Shown: in pieces, positions 31,851 to 39,464 of the stretch
How the letters are laid out: the number at the start of each line of letters is the position of its first letter
Position numbering within the stretch: the stretch's first letter is position 1
DNA from: CAVTRI01 sp963737075
Lineage (GTDB): Bacteria > Actinomycetota > Acidimicrobiia > Acidimicrobiales > Palsa-688
DNA length: 64,000 nt
Reading direction: 5' to 3'
NCBI GenBank assembly: GCA_963737075.1
Contig: CAVTRI010000001.1
Coordinates: forward strand, 2,232,001-2,296,000
Translations under genes and position numbers: made by a program
The notes under the pieces: model-generated
Database searches by the model: none
Told to the model about the DNA's origin: nothing
What the model saw: the letters and a program-made list of their open reading frames with translations, nothing else

Positions 31851-32495
31851 TCAAGCGCCGTCGCCGAAGCGGTCCCAATGCAGGACCTCGCGGGAAGGCC
31901 GCCGGGAGACGGCACCGACAGGACGTTCCGGCCAGCCGACGGGGATGGTGACGGCGATGGCCACGTCATCGGGCAGACCGAGCAGTTCGACCAGCCGGGG
32001 GCCGGCCAGCATATGGGTGAAGGTGAAGGCCGCCCCAAGCCCGAACGACCGGGCTGCGACCAGAAGGTTGGCCGCCGCCATGAACGCCGCGCTGTGGCCC
32101 ACGCCGGCCTCCGCATACGCGGGCGGATAGTCGACCACGTGATGGCAGACGAACATCATCACCGGCGTGTCACCAAAGTGTCGTACCAGATACTTGGCCG
32201 CTTCCTGGGTGCGCCGCACGCCCGGATCGGCTGTCGGTGGCAACGACGCCGCGTGCATATCGGCCGCCGCGGCCACCATGTCGCCGATGCGGGCTCGGGC
32301 GGACGCGTTCGTGACCACGACGAATTCCCACGGCTGGTTGTTCTCCGGGCTGGGCGCCCGGGTAGCGGCCCAGATAAGCGACTCGACGATGTCGTTCGGG
32401 ACCGGATCGGGGCGGAACCGGCGCACCGCCCGGGAGGTTCCCATGGCGGCCAGCACCTCGTTGAGCGCCGGTTCAGACACGGGGTTAGTACGCAC
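31851..32495 (-). CDS. Nitroreductase family protein
   Basis: The 214-residue protein has the FMN-binding SRAVRRFRPDPVP start, AATRAPSPENNQPWEFVVVT near residue 45 and the actinobacterial C-terminal pattern TIPVGWPERPVGAVSRRP. Such flavoproteins reduce nitro groups or quinones, or act as dehydrogenases of enone-like compounds. Its GTG start at 32495 is buried in the end of the phosphotriesterase-like frame, which lacks its normal stop. A similar paralogue is encoded at 42111-42752. The substrate is unknown. Confidence 0.85.
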   Translation of the reverse strand: MRTNPVSEPALNEVLAAMGTSRAVRRFRPDPVPNDIVESLIWAATRAPSPENNQPWEFVVVTNASARARIGDMVAAAADMHAASLPPTADPGVRRTQEAAKYLVRHFGDTPVMMFVCHHVVDYPPAYAEAGVGHSAAFMAAANLLVAARSFGLGAAFTFTHMLAGPRLVELLGLPDDVAIAVTIPVGWPERPVGAVSRRPSREVLHWDRFGDGA

Positions 32496-33484
32496 CTTGG
32501 CGACTCGAACAAATGCCGGGGGTTGGCCACGAGCATCTGGTCGATCTGTCCCTGCGTGATACCGGCCTCAAGGAGGGCGGGGACAACCCGGTCGCTGATG
32601 TGAGTCTGCACCCAGTCGGGCAACGGCTGGCCCCAGTCCTTCGGGATCCAGTCGCCGTGGCAGGTGACGTCGTGGGACAGAACGACGCGGTCGCTGTAAC
32701 CCTCGTCGCACAGGTGGGCCAGCATCTTGATCCGGACATCCATTTCCGGCAATCCCATGTGTGGCAGGTACAAGCCGAAACGGTCGTACCCGATCGTCGA
32801 CCCGGCGTCGAGCAGGGCCCGCAAATAGTCCAGGTCCGTCGAGTCGCCGCTGTGCCCGATGACCACCCGGGTCAGGTCCACCCCCTCCTCGGCAAAGATC
32901 CGCTGTTGATCCAGGCCGTTCCTGATCGAGACGTCCGTGTGGGTCGTGATCGGCGCGCCCGTCTCCCGGTGGGCCCGGGCGACGGCTCGAAGAATTCGCT
33001 CGATATTGGGGGTCACCCCCTCCTTGTCAGTAGCCGTCTTGATCATGGCCGCCTTCACCCCGGTCCCGCCGATCCCTTTGGTGATGTCGCGCACGAACAT
33101 CTCCGTCATGATGTCCTCGACCTTCCCGTCGACGGTCCGGACCGGATGGCCGTACTCGAAGAAAAACGGGAGGTAGTCATAGGTGTACATGCCGGTGCAG
33201 ACGATGATGTTGAGGTCGACCATGTCGTTGATGCGCTGCACCGCCTCGACGTCCCGGCCGTGCCCGAAGGCAGTGCAATCCACCACCGTGCTGATCCCAC
33301 GCGCCTTGACCTCGCGCAGCATCTGGGCGACGCCCCGCAGCACCGCCTCCTTGTCGCCGGTCCAGCTCAGGTCGGGGTAGGCCTTGGCTACCTCGGCCGT
33401 CACGTTCACGACGTGCTCGTGCATCAGCGTCTGACCGAGCTCGGCAGTGTCGACCGGCCCGCGAACAGTTTCTACCGTGGCCAT
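32159..33484 (-). CDS. Phosphotriesterase-like lactonase with read-through C-terminus
   Basis: The first about 325 of 441 residues are a complete phosphotriesterase-family barrel: metal site TLMHEHVVNV, VDCTAFGHGRD, the carboxylated Lys region GVKAAMIKTATDKEG, THTDVS, VIGHSGD and LSHDVTCHGDW. Relatives hydrolyse lactones or organophosphates. The frame should stop after NPRHLFE near 32485: a TAA at 32485-32487 lies one frame over and would give the short ending SRQGAY. Instead translation runs another 110 residues of Arg/Pro/Ser-rich sequence antisense-free but out of frame through the nitroreductase gene. A single-base change near 32500 is the likely cause. ATG 33484 is well placed after the P450 gene. 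Confidence 0.8.
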   Translation of the reverse strand: MATVETVRGPVDTAELGQTLMHEHVVNVTAEVAKAYPDLSWTGDKEAVLRGVAQMLREVKARGISTVVDCTAFGHGRDVEAVQRINDMVDLNIIVCTGMYTYDYLPFFFEYGHPVRTVDGKVEDIMTEMFVRDITKGIGGTGVKAAMIKTATDKEGVTPNIERILRAVARAHRETGAPITTHTDVSIRNGLDQQRIFAEEGVDLTRVVIGHSGDSTDLDYLRALLDAGSTIGYDRFGLYLPHMGLPEMDVRIKMLAHLCDEGYSDRVVLSHDVTCHGDWIPKDWGQPLPDWVQTHISDRVVPALLEAGITQGQIDQMLVANPRHLFESPRCVLTPCLNRRSTRCWPPWEPPGRCAGSAPIRSRTTSSSRLSGPLPGRPARRTTSRGNSSWSRTRPPEPASATWWPRRPICTRRRCHRQPIRACGAPRKRPSIWYDTLVTRR

Positions 33485-33499
33485 AACGTTCTTGTCTCC

Positions 33500-34735
33500 T
33501 CAAGTGTCTGGCTTTACCACCATCGGCACCACCCGCCAGCCCCACTGGAAACTGGAAGGCGGCCGAAGGGCGTGGTCGGCGTCGATCTCGTATTCGGGAA
33601 CGCGCTTCAGGAGCTCCTCAAGAAGGATGCGCCCCTCCAGCCGCGCCACGTGGGTGCCGATGCAGAAGCACTGGCCCTGCCCGAAGGCCAGGTGCCGCCG
33701 GATCGGCCGGTCCCACCGGAACAGATCCGGCTCCTCGAACTCCCGCTCGTCCCGGTTGGCTGACATCAGCAGGGGGAAGATGCGATGGCCGGCGCCGAGC
33801 TCCTGTCCGGCGATGGTGATCGGGTGCCGGACGGTACGGCTGAACCACTGGGCCGGCGCGCAGTAGCGCAGCATCTCCTCGAAGGCAGTAGCGCAGTTGG
33901 CCGGGTCGGCCGCGACCTGGCGGCGCTGTTCGGGGTGCCGCCACAGCTCCATGAGCCCGTGGGCCACGACCTTCGGCAGCGTCTCCGCGCCGCCGAAGAG
34001 AATGGTCCCCAACACCGAGACGGCGATCTCCTCGTCGGTCAACAGGCGGCCCCGCAGCCGGTAGTGCAGCAGCCCGTCCACCAGCGGATACTGCCCGTCG
34101 CCGCCCGCCGCCCGCCGGCCACGGACCACGTCGGTCACCATGTCGGTGACGCGCCGATAGTGCTCGGCCTGGGTGGCGAGGTCCTGCGCACCGGGGGCCG
34201 ACGCCATGACCGCGTCGCGAACCACGGCCGCCTCGTCGAGCGGGATGCCGAACAGGTGGCACATGGTGGCGGACGCCACCAGGCCGCCGTACTCGCTGGT
34301 CACGTTGAATCGGCCTTGCGGGATCAGCTCGTCGAGGCGGCTCCTCGCCTGGTCGCGCACGAATCCCTCCAGGCGGGAGGCGGCCGCGCGGCGCAGCGCC
34401 GGGCCCACCGCCTGGCGAATCTCGTCGTGGATCGGGGCCTCCGTGTAGGACAGCACCTGGAGGGGGTCGTAGCCCGGCTCGGGCACCACGCCGCCGTTCG
34501 AGACGAGCAGCTGCTCCTGGAACAGCAGGGTGCCCTCGGTGGTGGTGATGTGTCCTTCCTTCTCGCTCAGGACGTCCCACACGTCCTGAAAGCGCGAGAT
34601 CGCCCACGCCTCGTACTGCGGCAGCCAGTAGGTGGGGTACTCGTCGCGCAGCACCTTGTAGAACGGCAACGGGTCGGCCATCACGTCGTCCCCAAACGGG
34701 TCGTACGTGAACTGCTGTTGCTGCACCTCGGTCAT
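33500..34735 (-). CDS. Cytochrome P450
   Basis: The 411-residue P450 has the I-helix motif FGGAETLPK near residue 250, the ExxR motif EEMLRY near 290 and the heme region AFGQGQCFCIGTHVARLE near 358. In the heme motif the residue normally His or Arg is a Cys (FGQGQCFCIG), which is unusual. No membrane anchor is present, so it is a soluble class I enzyme needing ferredoxin and reductase; a ferredoxin gene lies at 35868. It oxidises an unknown substrate and is part of the leftward operon starting at 38107. Confidence 0.92.
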   Translation of the reverse strand: MTEVQQQQFTYDPFGDDVMADPLPFYKVLRDEYPTYWLPQYEAWAISRFQDVWDVLSEKEGHITTTEGTLLFQEQLLVSNGGVVPEPGYDPLQVLSYTEAPIHDEIRQAVGPALRRAAASRLEGFVRDQARSRLDELIPQGRFNVTSEYGGLVASATMCHLFGIPLDEAAVVRDAVMASAPGAQDLATQAEHYRRVTDMVTDVVRGRRAAGGDGQYPLVDGLLHYRLRGRLLTDEEIAVSVLGTILFGGAETLPKVVAHGLMELWRHPEQRRQVAADPANCATAFEEMLRYCAPAQWFSRTVRHPITIAGQELGAGHRIFPLLMSANRDEREFEEPDLFRWDRPIRRHLAFGQGQCFCIGTHVARLEGRILLEELLKRVPEYEIDADHALRPPSSFQWGWRVVPMVVKPDT

Positions 34736-34746
34736 GTCGCCCCCTC

Positions 34747-35871
34747 CTATCGCGCTCTCGGCGGCGAAGCCGCCGGGCCGCTCGGCCCCTCACCGAACCG
34801 GGCCACGTGACGCTCCCAGGCCTCCGGGTTGACCAGGTGACGCGGCCGCTTCCCACGCAGGGCTTCCAACGTCAACCGGACGGGCGTCATGGAGGAGGCC
34901 CGAAACACCTCGGGCGCATTTCCGCCTGTGTGCGGCGTCAGGACGACGTTGTCGAGGTCGAAGAACGGATGCCCGTCGGGCAGCGGTTCCGGGTCGGTGA
35001 CGTCCAGGCCGGCGCCGGCGATCTCTCCCACCGTAAGCGCCTTTTCCAGGGCGTCGCTATCGACGACTCCGCCCCGAGCCGTGTTGATGAGAAAGGCCGA
35101 CGGTTTCATAGCTGCCAGCTCGGCGGTGCCGATCAGGGCTTTGGTTTCCGGCCCGTACGGGGTGTTGATCGAGACGAAGTCGGCGACGGTCAGCGCCTCG
35201 AGCAGGGTGTCGACCAGAGTGACGCCCTGGCGCTCGGCCTCGATCTGGTCGAAATACGGGTCGTACGCCACCACGTGCATGCCGAACCCCTGCATGGCGA
35301 TCTGGGCGATGGTCCGGCCGACGAATCCGTAGCCGATGATCGCCAGGGTCTTGGCGCCGAGGAGCGAGAGCCGTGGGGGCGTTTGCATGACCCGCAGGAC
35401 GTCCACCCGCTTGTTGACGTGGGCGAAACGGTCAGTGTCGGCGATGCGCCGGCACAGCGCCAGCATGAGCCCGATGGCCTGCTCCGCGACAGCGGGGGCG
35501 TTGGCGCCGACGGCGTTGATCACCAGCACACCAGCCTCGGTTGCGGCGGCCACGTCAATCCTGTCTGTTCCGGCCGCGCTGATGAAGATGACTTCCAGGT
35601 TGGGGGCCCCGGCCACCATGCTCGCCGAAACCGGCAGATGGCCGAGCGGGCCCATGGCGTGCAGCGCGTGGACCTCCGTCAGGTGACGTTCCAGAGCCTC
35701 GGCCACTGCCTGATCGCGCACCGCGGACCGACGAGCGCCTCCGAACCCTAGAGCCCGTTCGGCGGCGTCGAGCCCGTAGATCACTTCGATGTCATCGGCT
35801 TCCTCCAGGACCGCCTCAGCATCGCGGTGCAGGAGGTACGTCGGAATGAGGACTTTCTTCCGGGTGGTCAC
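34747..35871 (-). CDS. D-isomer-specific 2-hydroxyacid dehydrogenase
   Basis: The 374-residue dehydrogenase has the NAD motif IGYGFVGRTIAQ near residue 160, NTARGGVVDSDALEKAL, and the catalytic His in VLTPHTGGNAPEV near 305. It interconverts 2-oxoacids and D-2-hydroxyacids with NAD(P)H. GTG 35871 overlaps the ferredoxin stop (GTGA). Its neighbours, an FMN 2-hydroxyacid dehydrogenase and an aldolase, also handle 2-oxoacids or 2-hydroxyacids, which suggests stereoselective processing of such intermediates. Confidence 0.88.
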   Translation of the reverse strand: MTTRKKVLIPTYLLHRDAEAVLEEADDIEVIYGLDAAERALGFGGARRSAVRDQAVAEALERHLTEVHALHAMGPLGHLPVSASMVAGAPNLEVIFISAAGTDRIDVAAATEAGVLVINAVGANAPAVAEQAIGLMLALCRRIADTDRFAHVNKRVDVLRVMQTPPRLSLLGAKTLAIIGYGFVGRTIAQIAMQGFGMHVVAYDPYFDQIEAERQGVTLVDTLLEALTVADFVSINTPYGPETKALIGTAELAAMKPSAFLINTARGGVVDSDALEKALTVGEIAGAGLDVTDPEPLPDGHPFFDLDNVVLTPHTGGNAPEVFRASSMTPVRLTLEALRGKRPRHLVNPEAWERHVARFGEGPSGPAASPPRAR

Positions 35872-36062
35872 GCCGTCGTCCAGATCACACTGGCCGGACA
35901 GGCGTTGCTGGCTTCCTCGACCGCGTCGTCCAACTCCGGGGGCGGCGACTCGTCGAGCACGACAACCAGCCCGTCCACGTCGTCCCGCCCGAACACCTCA
36001 GGGCAGGCGATCACACACGCTCCGCTTCCGATGCACTTGTCCCTGTCGATCTTCACTTGCAT
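35868..36062 (-). CDS. [3Fe-4S]-type ferredoxin, probable P450 partner
   Basis: The 64-residue protein from ATG 36062 starts MQVKIDRDKCIGSGACVIAC and has the short ferredoxin pattern C-x5-C-x3-C plus a last Cys in NACPAS. Lack of the usual second Cys between Gly and Ala suggests a [3Fe-4S] cluster, as in many actinobacterial ferredoxins that reduce P450s. The longer open frame upstream overlaps the aldolase gene. It lies close to the P450 at 33500. Confidence 0.9.
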   Translation of the reverse strand: MQVKIDRDKCIGSGACVIACPEVFGRDDVDGLVVVLDESPPPELDDAVEEASNACPASVIWTTA

Positions 36063-36078
36063 CCCGTCGTCTCCGTGT

Positions 36079-36867
36079 TCAGCCGTACGGGGTGGCCGCT
36101 CCGCCCCCTTCTTTCCTTTGACCACGAGCCACACTCAGCTCCTGGGCGGCGGCCATGGCGAGCAGGACGGAGTCCGCCCCGATAGACACAAACTTCGCCC
36201 CCCACTCCGCCCACTTGGCGGCATTCGCCCCGCTCATCGAGTGAGCGCCCATGATCAAGCTGTACTTGTCGCACGCGGCAGCGATCGCCTCGAACGCGTC
36301 TCGCAGCTGGTCGGACGTGAAGCCGAGCAACGGGTTCATGCCCAACCCGATCGACAGATCAGCCGGTCCGATGTACACGCCGGCCAGGCCCGGTACGGCG
36401 CAGATTTCATTGACATTGGCAAGGCCTTCAGCCGTCTCGATCATCACGAAGCAGCTGACTCGATCCTGAAGCTCAGTCAAATCCATGCGCAGGTCTGATC
36501 TCATGGGTCCAAAGCTGCGTACGCCCTCCGGCGGGTAACGGCAGGCCAAAACCGCGGCCTGTGCTTCGGCCACGGTGCTGACCATAGGGACGATGATCCC
36601 GTCCGCCCCGGCGTCGAGGACCCGTCCGATGAGCGCCGGCTGGTTGGCCGCCACCCGGACGACCACGGCGAAGTCGGCGTTCGCGCACCGCCGGATCAGG
36701 ACAGCTGCCTGAGAGTCGTTGAGCACGGTGTGCTGGGTGTCGATTCCGACGTAGTCGTATCCGGTCCGGCCGAACAATTCGAGCGTCGACTCCGAGTCGG
36801 TCGTCAGCCACCCGCCGTAGGCGGTGGCCCCCTCCTCCCACCGTCGCAACAGGGCTGCATGTGGCAC
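36079..36867 (-). CDS. HpcH/HpaI-family aldolase
   Basis: GTG 36867 gives 262 residues starting MPHAALLRRWEEGATAYGGW. Family motifs are clear: DYVGIDTQHTVLND, GADGIIVPMVSTVAEA, the metal-binding FVMIETAEGLANV and VYIGPADLSIGLG. Such metal-dependent class II aldolases cleave 4-hydroxy-2-oxo acids to pyruvate and an aldehyde, or run the reverse reaction. It lies seven bases after the FMN dehydrogenase gene and 16 bases before the ferredoxin gene. The substrate is not predictable. Confidence 0.88.
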   Translation of the reverse strand: MPHAALLRRWEEGATAYGGWLTTDSESTLELFGRTGYDYVGIDTQHTVLNDSQAAVLIRRCANADFAVVVRVAANQPALIGRVLDAGADGIIVPMVSTVAEAQAAVLACRYPPEGVRSFGPMRSDLRMDLTELQDRVSCFVMIETAEGLANVNEICAVPGLAGVYIGPADLSIGLGMNPLLGFTSDQLRDAFEAIAAACDKYSLIMGAHSMSGANAAKWAEWGAKFVSIGADSVLLAMAAAQELSVARGQRKEGGGAATPYG

Positions 36868-36874
36868 GGGATTG

Positions 36875-38107
36875 TTACCCCCTCTCGTATGGGAGCAGTG
36901 CGGTTGCACGCTCGTCGACAACGCGATCGGCGGGGATCAGCCAGGAGCGGTCGAGGTCCTCCAGCCGCCCCACCCCCATCAGCGTCATCACCCGTGAGAT
37001 TTCCTCACGGAAGATCTTCAGCACGTGGGCCACGCCTTGGGGCCCTCGTGCCCCTAATCCGTACAGGTAGGGCCGGCCGATGCAGACCGCCTTGGCTCCG
37101 AGACACAGGGCCTTGACCACGTCGCTGCCGCGCCGCACGCCGCTGTCGAGCAGGATCTCGGCCCGCCCATCGACGGCAGCCACGATCGCCGGCAAGGCAT
37201 CGAGCGACGCCACCGCCCCGTCCAGCTGCCGGCCGCCGTGGTTGGACACCAGGATCCCGTCGGCGCCGAGGTCCACGGCCCGGATGGCGTCGGCCGCGTC
37301 CAGCACCCCTTTGATGTAGAGGGGGCCGCTCCACTGCTCGCGCATCCATTGAAAGTCCGACCAGTTCAGCTCCGGGCGCATGAACCGGTATTGAGCTTGG
37401 ACTGACCGCACGGCCGCTCGGGCGCCACCCTCGTCGACCAGGTTGCGGGCCGACATCCGCTGGTGGCGAAGGAAGGCGTACCACCAGCGGGGCCGGACTG
37501 CCGCGCTGAGGACACGCCCTGGCGTGAGCACAGGTGGAGCGCCCATGCCCTGCCGTCGGTCGGTCTCACGGTTGCCAAGCACCGGCACGTCCACGGTGAC
37601 GAAAAGGGCCCGGTACCCCGCCCGCTTGGCGCGGTCGATGAACGACTCAGTCAGTGCCCGCGCGCCCGTCGACAGGTCGGCCCACGGGTACAGCTGAAAG
37701 AAGTGATCCTCGGCGGTAGCGGCCGCAACCTCTTCAATCGAGTGGGACGACGACGTGCTGAGAATGGCCCGGGTCCCGGCCCGCTCAGCGGCGGTGGTGG
37801 CCCCAACGTCCCCGGTCCAGTGGGAGATGCCCGCCACGCCGGTCGGGGCCAGCAGCACCGGCATTGACATCGGAACGCCGGCCACGTCGACCGACAGGTC
37901 GTTCGCCTCGTGGCCCGTCAGGACCCGGGTACGCAGCGCCCAACGGTCAAAAGCGGCTCGGTTGGCGGCGAGAGTACGGAGGTCCTCCGCTCCCCCGTCG
38001 ACGTACGCCCACACCATTCCGGGCAGAGCCCGCCGGGCCAGCCGCCGATAGTCCTCGACGGTAATGGGTCCCGATCGGGAAATCAGCTGGTATTTGAACG
38101 CTCCCAC
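36875..38107 (-). CDS. FMN-dependent alpha-hydroxyacid dehydrogenase
   Basis: The 410-residue protein from GTG 38107 has all motifs of lactate/mandelate-dehydrogenase-type FMN enzymes: YVDGGAEDLRTLAANRAAFD, MPVLLAPTGVAGISHWTGD, FQLYPWAD, VTVDVPVLGNRETDRR, YIKGVLDAADAIRAVDLGA and the catalytic VSNHGGRQLDG. It oxidises an L-2-hydroxyacid to the 2-oxoacid. It is the first gene of the leftward run to 31851, and its promoter probably lies in the 143-base gap upstream, where an inverted repeat is found. It resembles the 25270 enzyme only at motif level. Confidence 0.9.
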   Translation of the reverse strand: MGAFKYQLISRSGPITVEDYRRLARRALPGMVWAYVDGGAEDLRTLAANRAAFDRWALRTRVLTGHEANDLSVDVAGVPMSMPVLLAPTGVAGISHWTGDVGATTAAERAGTRAILSTSSSHSIEEVAAATAEDHFFQLYPWADLSTGARALTESFIDRAKRAGYRALFVTVDVPVLGNRETDRRQGMGAPPVLTPGRVLSAAVRPRWWYAFLRHQRMSARNLVDEGGARAAVRSVQAQYRFMRPELNWSDFQWMREQWSGPLYIKGVLDAADAIRAVDLGADGILVSNHGGRQLDGAVASLDALPAIVAAVDGRAEILLDSGVRRGSDVVKALCLGAKAVCIGRPYLYGLGARGPQGVAHVLKIFREEISRVMTLMGVGRLEDLDRSWLIPADRVVDERATALLPYERG

Positions 38108-38173
38108 CGGTGCCGTCCGTTCGTCTACGGCTCACCGATGAGCTTGAAGTGCTCCACGCCGGTCCTCCACGAT

Positions 38174-38199
38174 AACGGCACCTAAAAAACGCTGCCGTT
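38174..38199. promoter_or_regulatory. Inverted repeat AACGGCA-N12-TGCCGTT upstream of the FMN dehydrogenase operon
   Basis: Seven-base perfect arms flank a 12-base spacer containing an A-run on the plus strand. It lies 67-92 bases upstream of the 38107 start codon and downstream of the P450 stop at 38251. On the plus strand the repeat is followed by TTT, which looks like a weak Rho-independent terminator; on the minus strand it could be an operator. The flanking sequence also holds ATCA-N7-TGAT. Confidence 0.4.
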
Positions 38200-38250
38200 T
38201 TTCATCAAAGCTAATGATTTTGGCGGCACCGGGTCAAGGTGCCGGTGACT

Positions 38251-39456
38251 TCATCCCAGAGCAATCGGCACCGCCTCGGGGCCGCGCAACTGGAAGTTCC
38301 CGCCGTAGCTGATCTCGCCGGCCAGCTCGTACTCGGGAAGCTCGTCGAGCAGCTGGTTGAGCCAGACCTGCGCTTCGAGGCGAGCCAGATTGAGCCCGAT
38401 GCAGCTGTGCATGCCAAAGCCGAATGCCAGGTGCTGCCGAGGCTCCCGAGTGATGTCGAACCGCCCCGGAGCCTCCCAACGGACCGGGTCCCGGTTGGCC
38501 GCGCCCTGCAGGGGCGTCACGACTGCGCCGGAAGTGAGGGTCACGCCAGCGAGGTCGACTTCATCAACGCACACGTCGCGGTCGATGAACTGGGTGATGC
38601 TCTCCCATCGCAGCACCTCCTCGATGGCGGCCGGCACCAATGCCCGGTCGGCCGCCACCATCCGCCGTTGATCCGGGTGACGGGCGAGGGTGACGAGAGT
38701 ATGGGCCATCAGCTTGGCGGTGGTCTCGTTGCCGGCGAAGACCAGCTGGGTATTGCTGGCAACGACCTCGTTGTCGGACATCGACGTCCGCGCGTATTCA
38801 GAGGAGACCATTTTGGAAATGAGGTCGTCGGTGGGCTGCCTGCGGCGCGCCTCAACCTGATCGGCGATGTACGCGTTGAGCTCCGCCGTGGCCTGCCGAC
38901 CAGCAGCGATGATCTCGGTCCCGCGCTCGGGGTCGAGGGCGCCTTCGGCGATGGCGCCCATGGCGTCGCTCCAGGCGCTGAATTGCTTGAACATCGACGT
39001 TTCGATGCCGAGCATGTCCGCAATCACCAGTGTCGGAATGCCGCGCGCCAGGTCCGCCACGGCGTCGACCGTCTCGCCCGCGCGAACCCGTTCCACGAAA
39101 GGAAGGAGCTGGCCAGCCACCACGTCCTCCACCAGGGGACGCTGCCGCTCGAGACTGCCGCGCCAGAAGTCCCTCGCCCAAATCCCCCGGATGGCGTCGT
39201 GGCGCTGCGGGTCGTCGATCGTCTCCATCGTCGGGCCGCCGAAGAAGTCCACGAAGGCGTCGCTCACGCCCTGGGCGAAGCGGGTGGGGTCACCAAGCAC
39301 GTGGGACACGTCGGCGTAGGACGAGACCATCCAGCGGTCGAGAAGCTCGTTGTAGACGATCGGGCCGACCGCCCGGATCTCCTCCAGCTTCGGGTACGGG
39401 TCCTGGTTGAAGCCGGGCTCGGAGAAGCTGATGTTGACCACCGGCACGTCGGTCAT
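38251..39456 (-). CDS. Cytochrome P450
   Basis: The 401-residue P450 from ATG 39456 has the I-helix FAGNETTAKLMAHT, ExxR in EEVLRW, and the heme motif FGFGMHSCIGLNLARLE with the normal His and Cys. It is soluble. The gene follows the LivK-type binding protein by eight bases, so a single transcript may encode both the solute receptor and a first oxidising enzyme. The substrate is unknown. Confidence 0.92.
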   Translation of the reverse strand: MTDVPVVNISFSEPGFNQDPYPKLEEIRAVGPIVYNELLDRWMVSSYADVSHVLGDPTRFAQGVSDAFVDFFGGPTMETIDDPQRHDAIRGIWARDFWRGSLERQRPLVEDVVAGQLLPFVERVRAGETVDAVADLARGIPTLVIADMLGIETSMFKQFSAWSDAMGAIAEGALDPERGTEIIAAGRQATAELNAYIADQVEARRRQPTDDLISKMVSSEYARTSMSDNEVVASNTQLVFAGNETTAKLMAHTLVTLARHPDQRRMVAADRALVPAAIEEVLRWESITQFIDRDVCVDEVDLAGVTLTSGAVVTPLQGAANRDPVRWEAPGRFDITREPRQHLAFGFGMHSCIGLNLARLEAQVWLNQLLDELPEYELAGEISYGGNFQLRGPEAVPIALG

Positions 39457-39464
39457 GGACGCCC

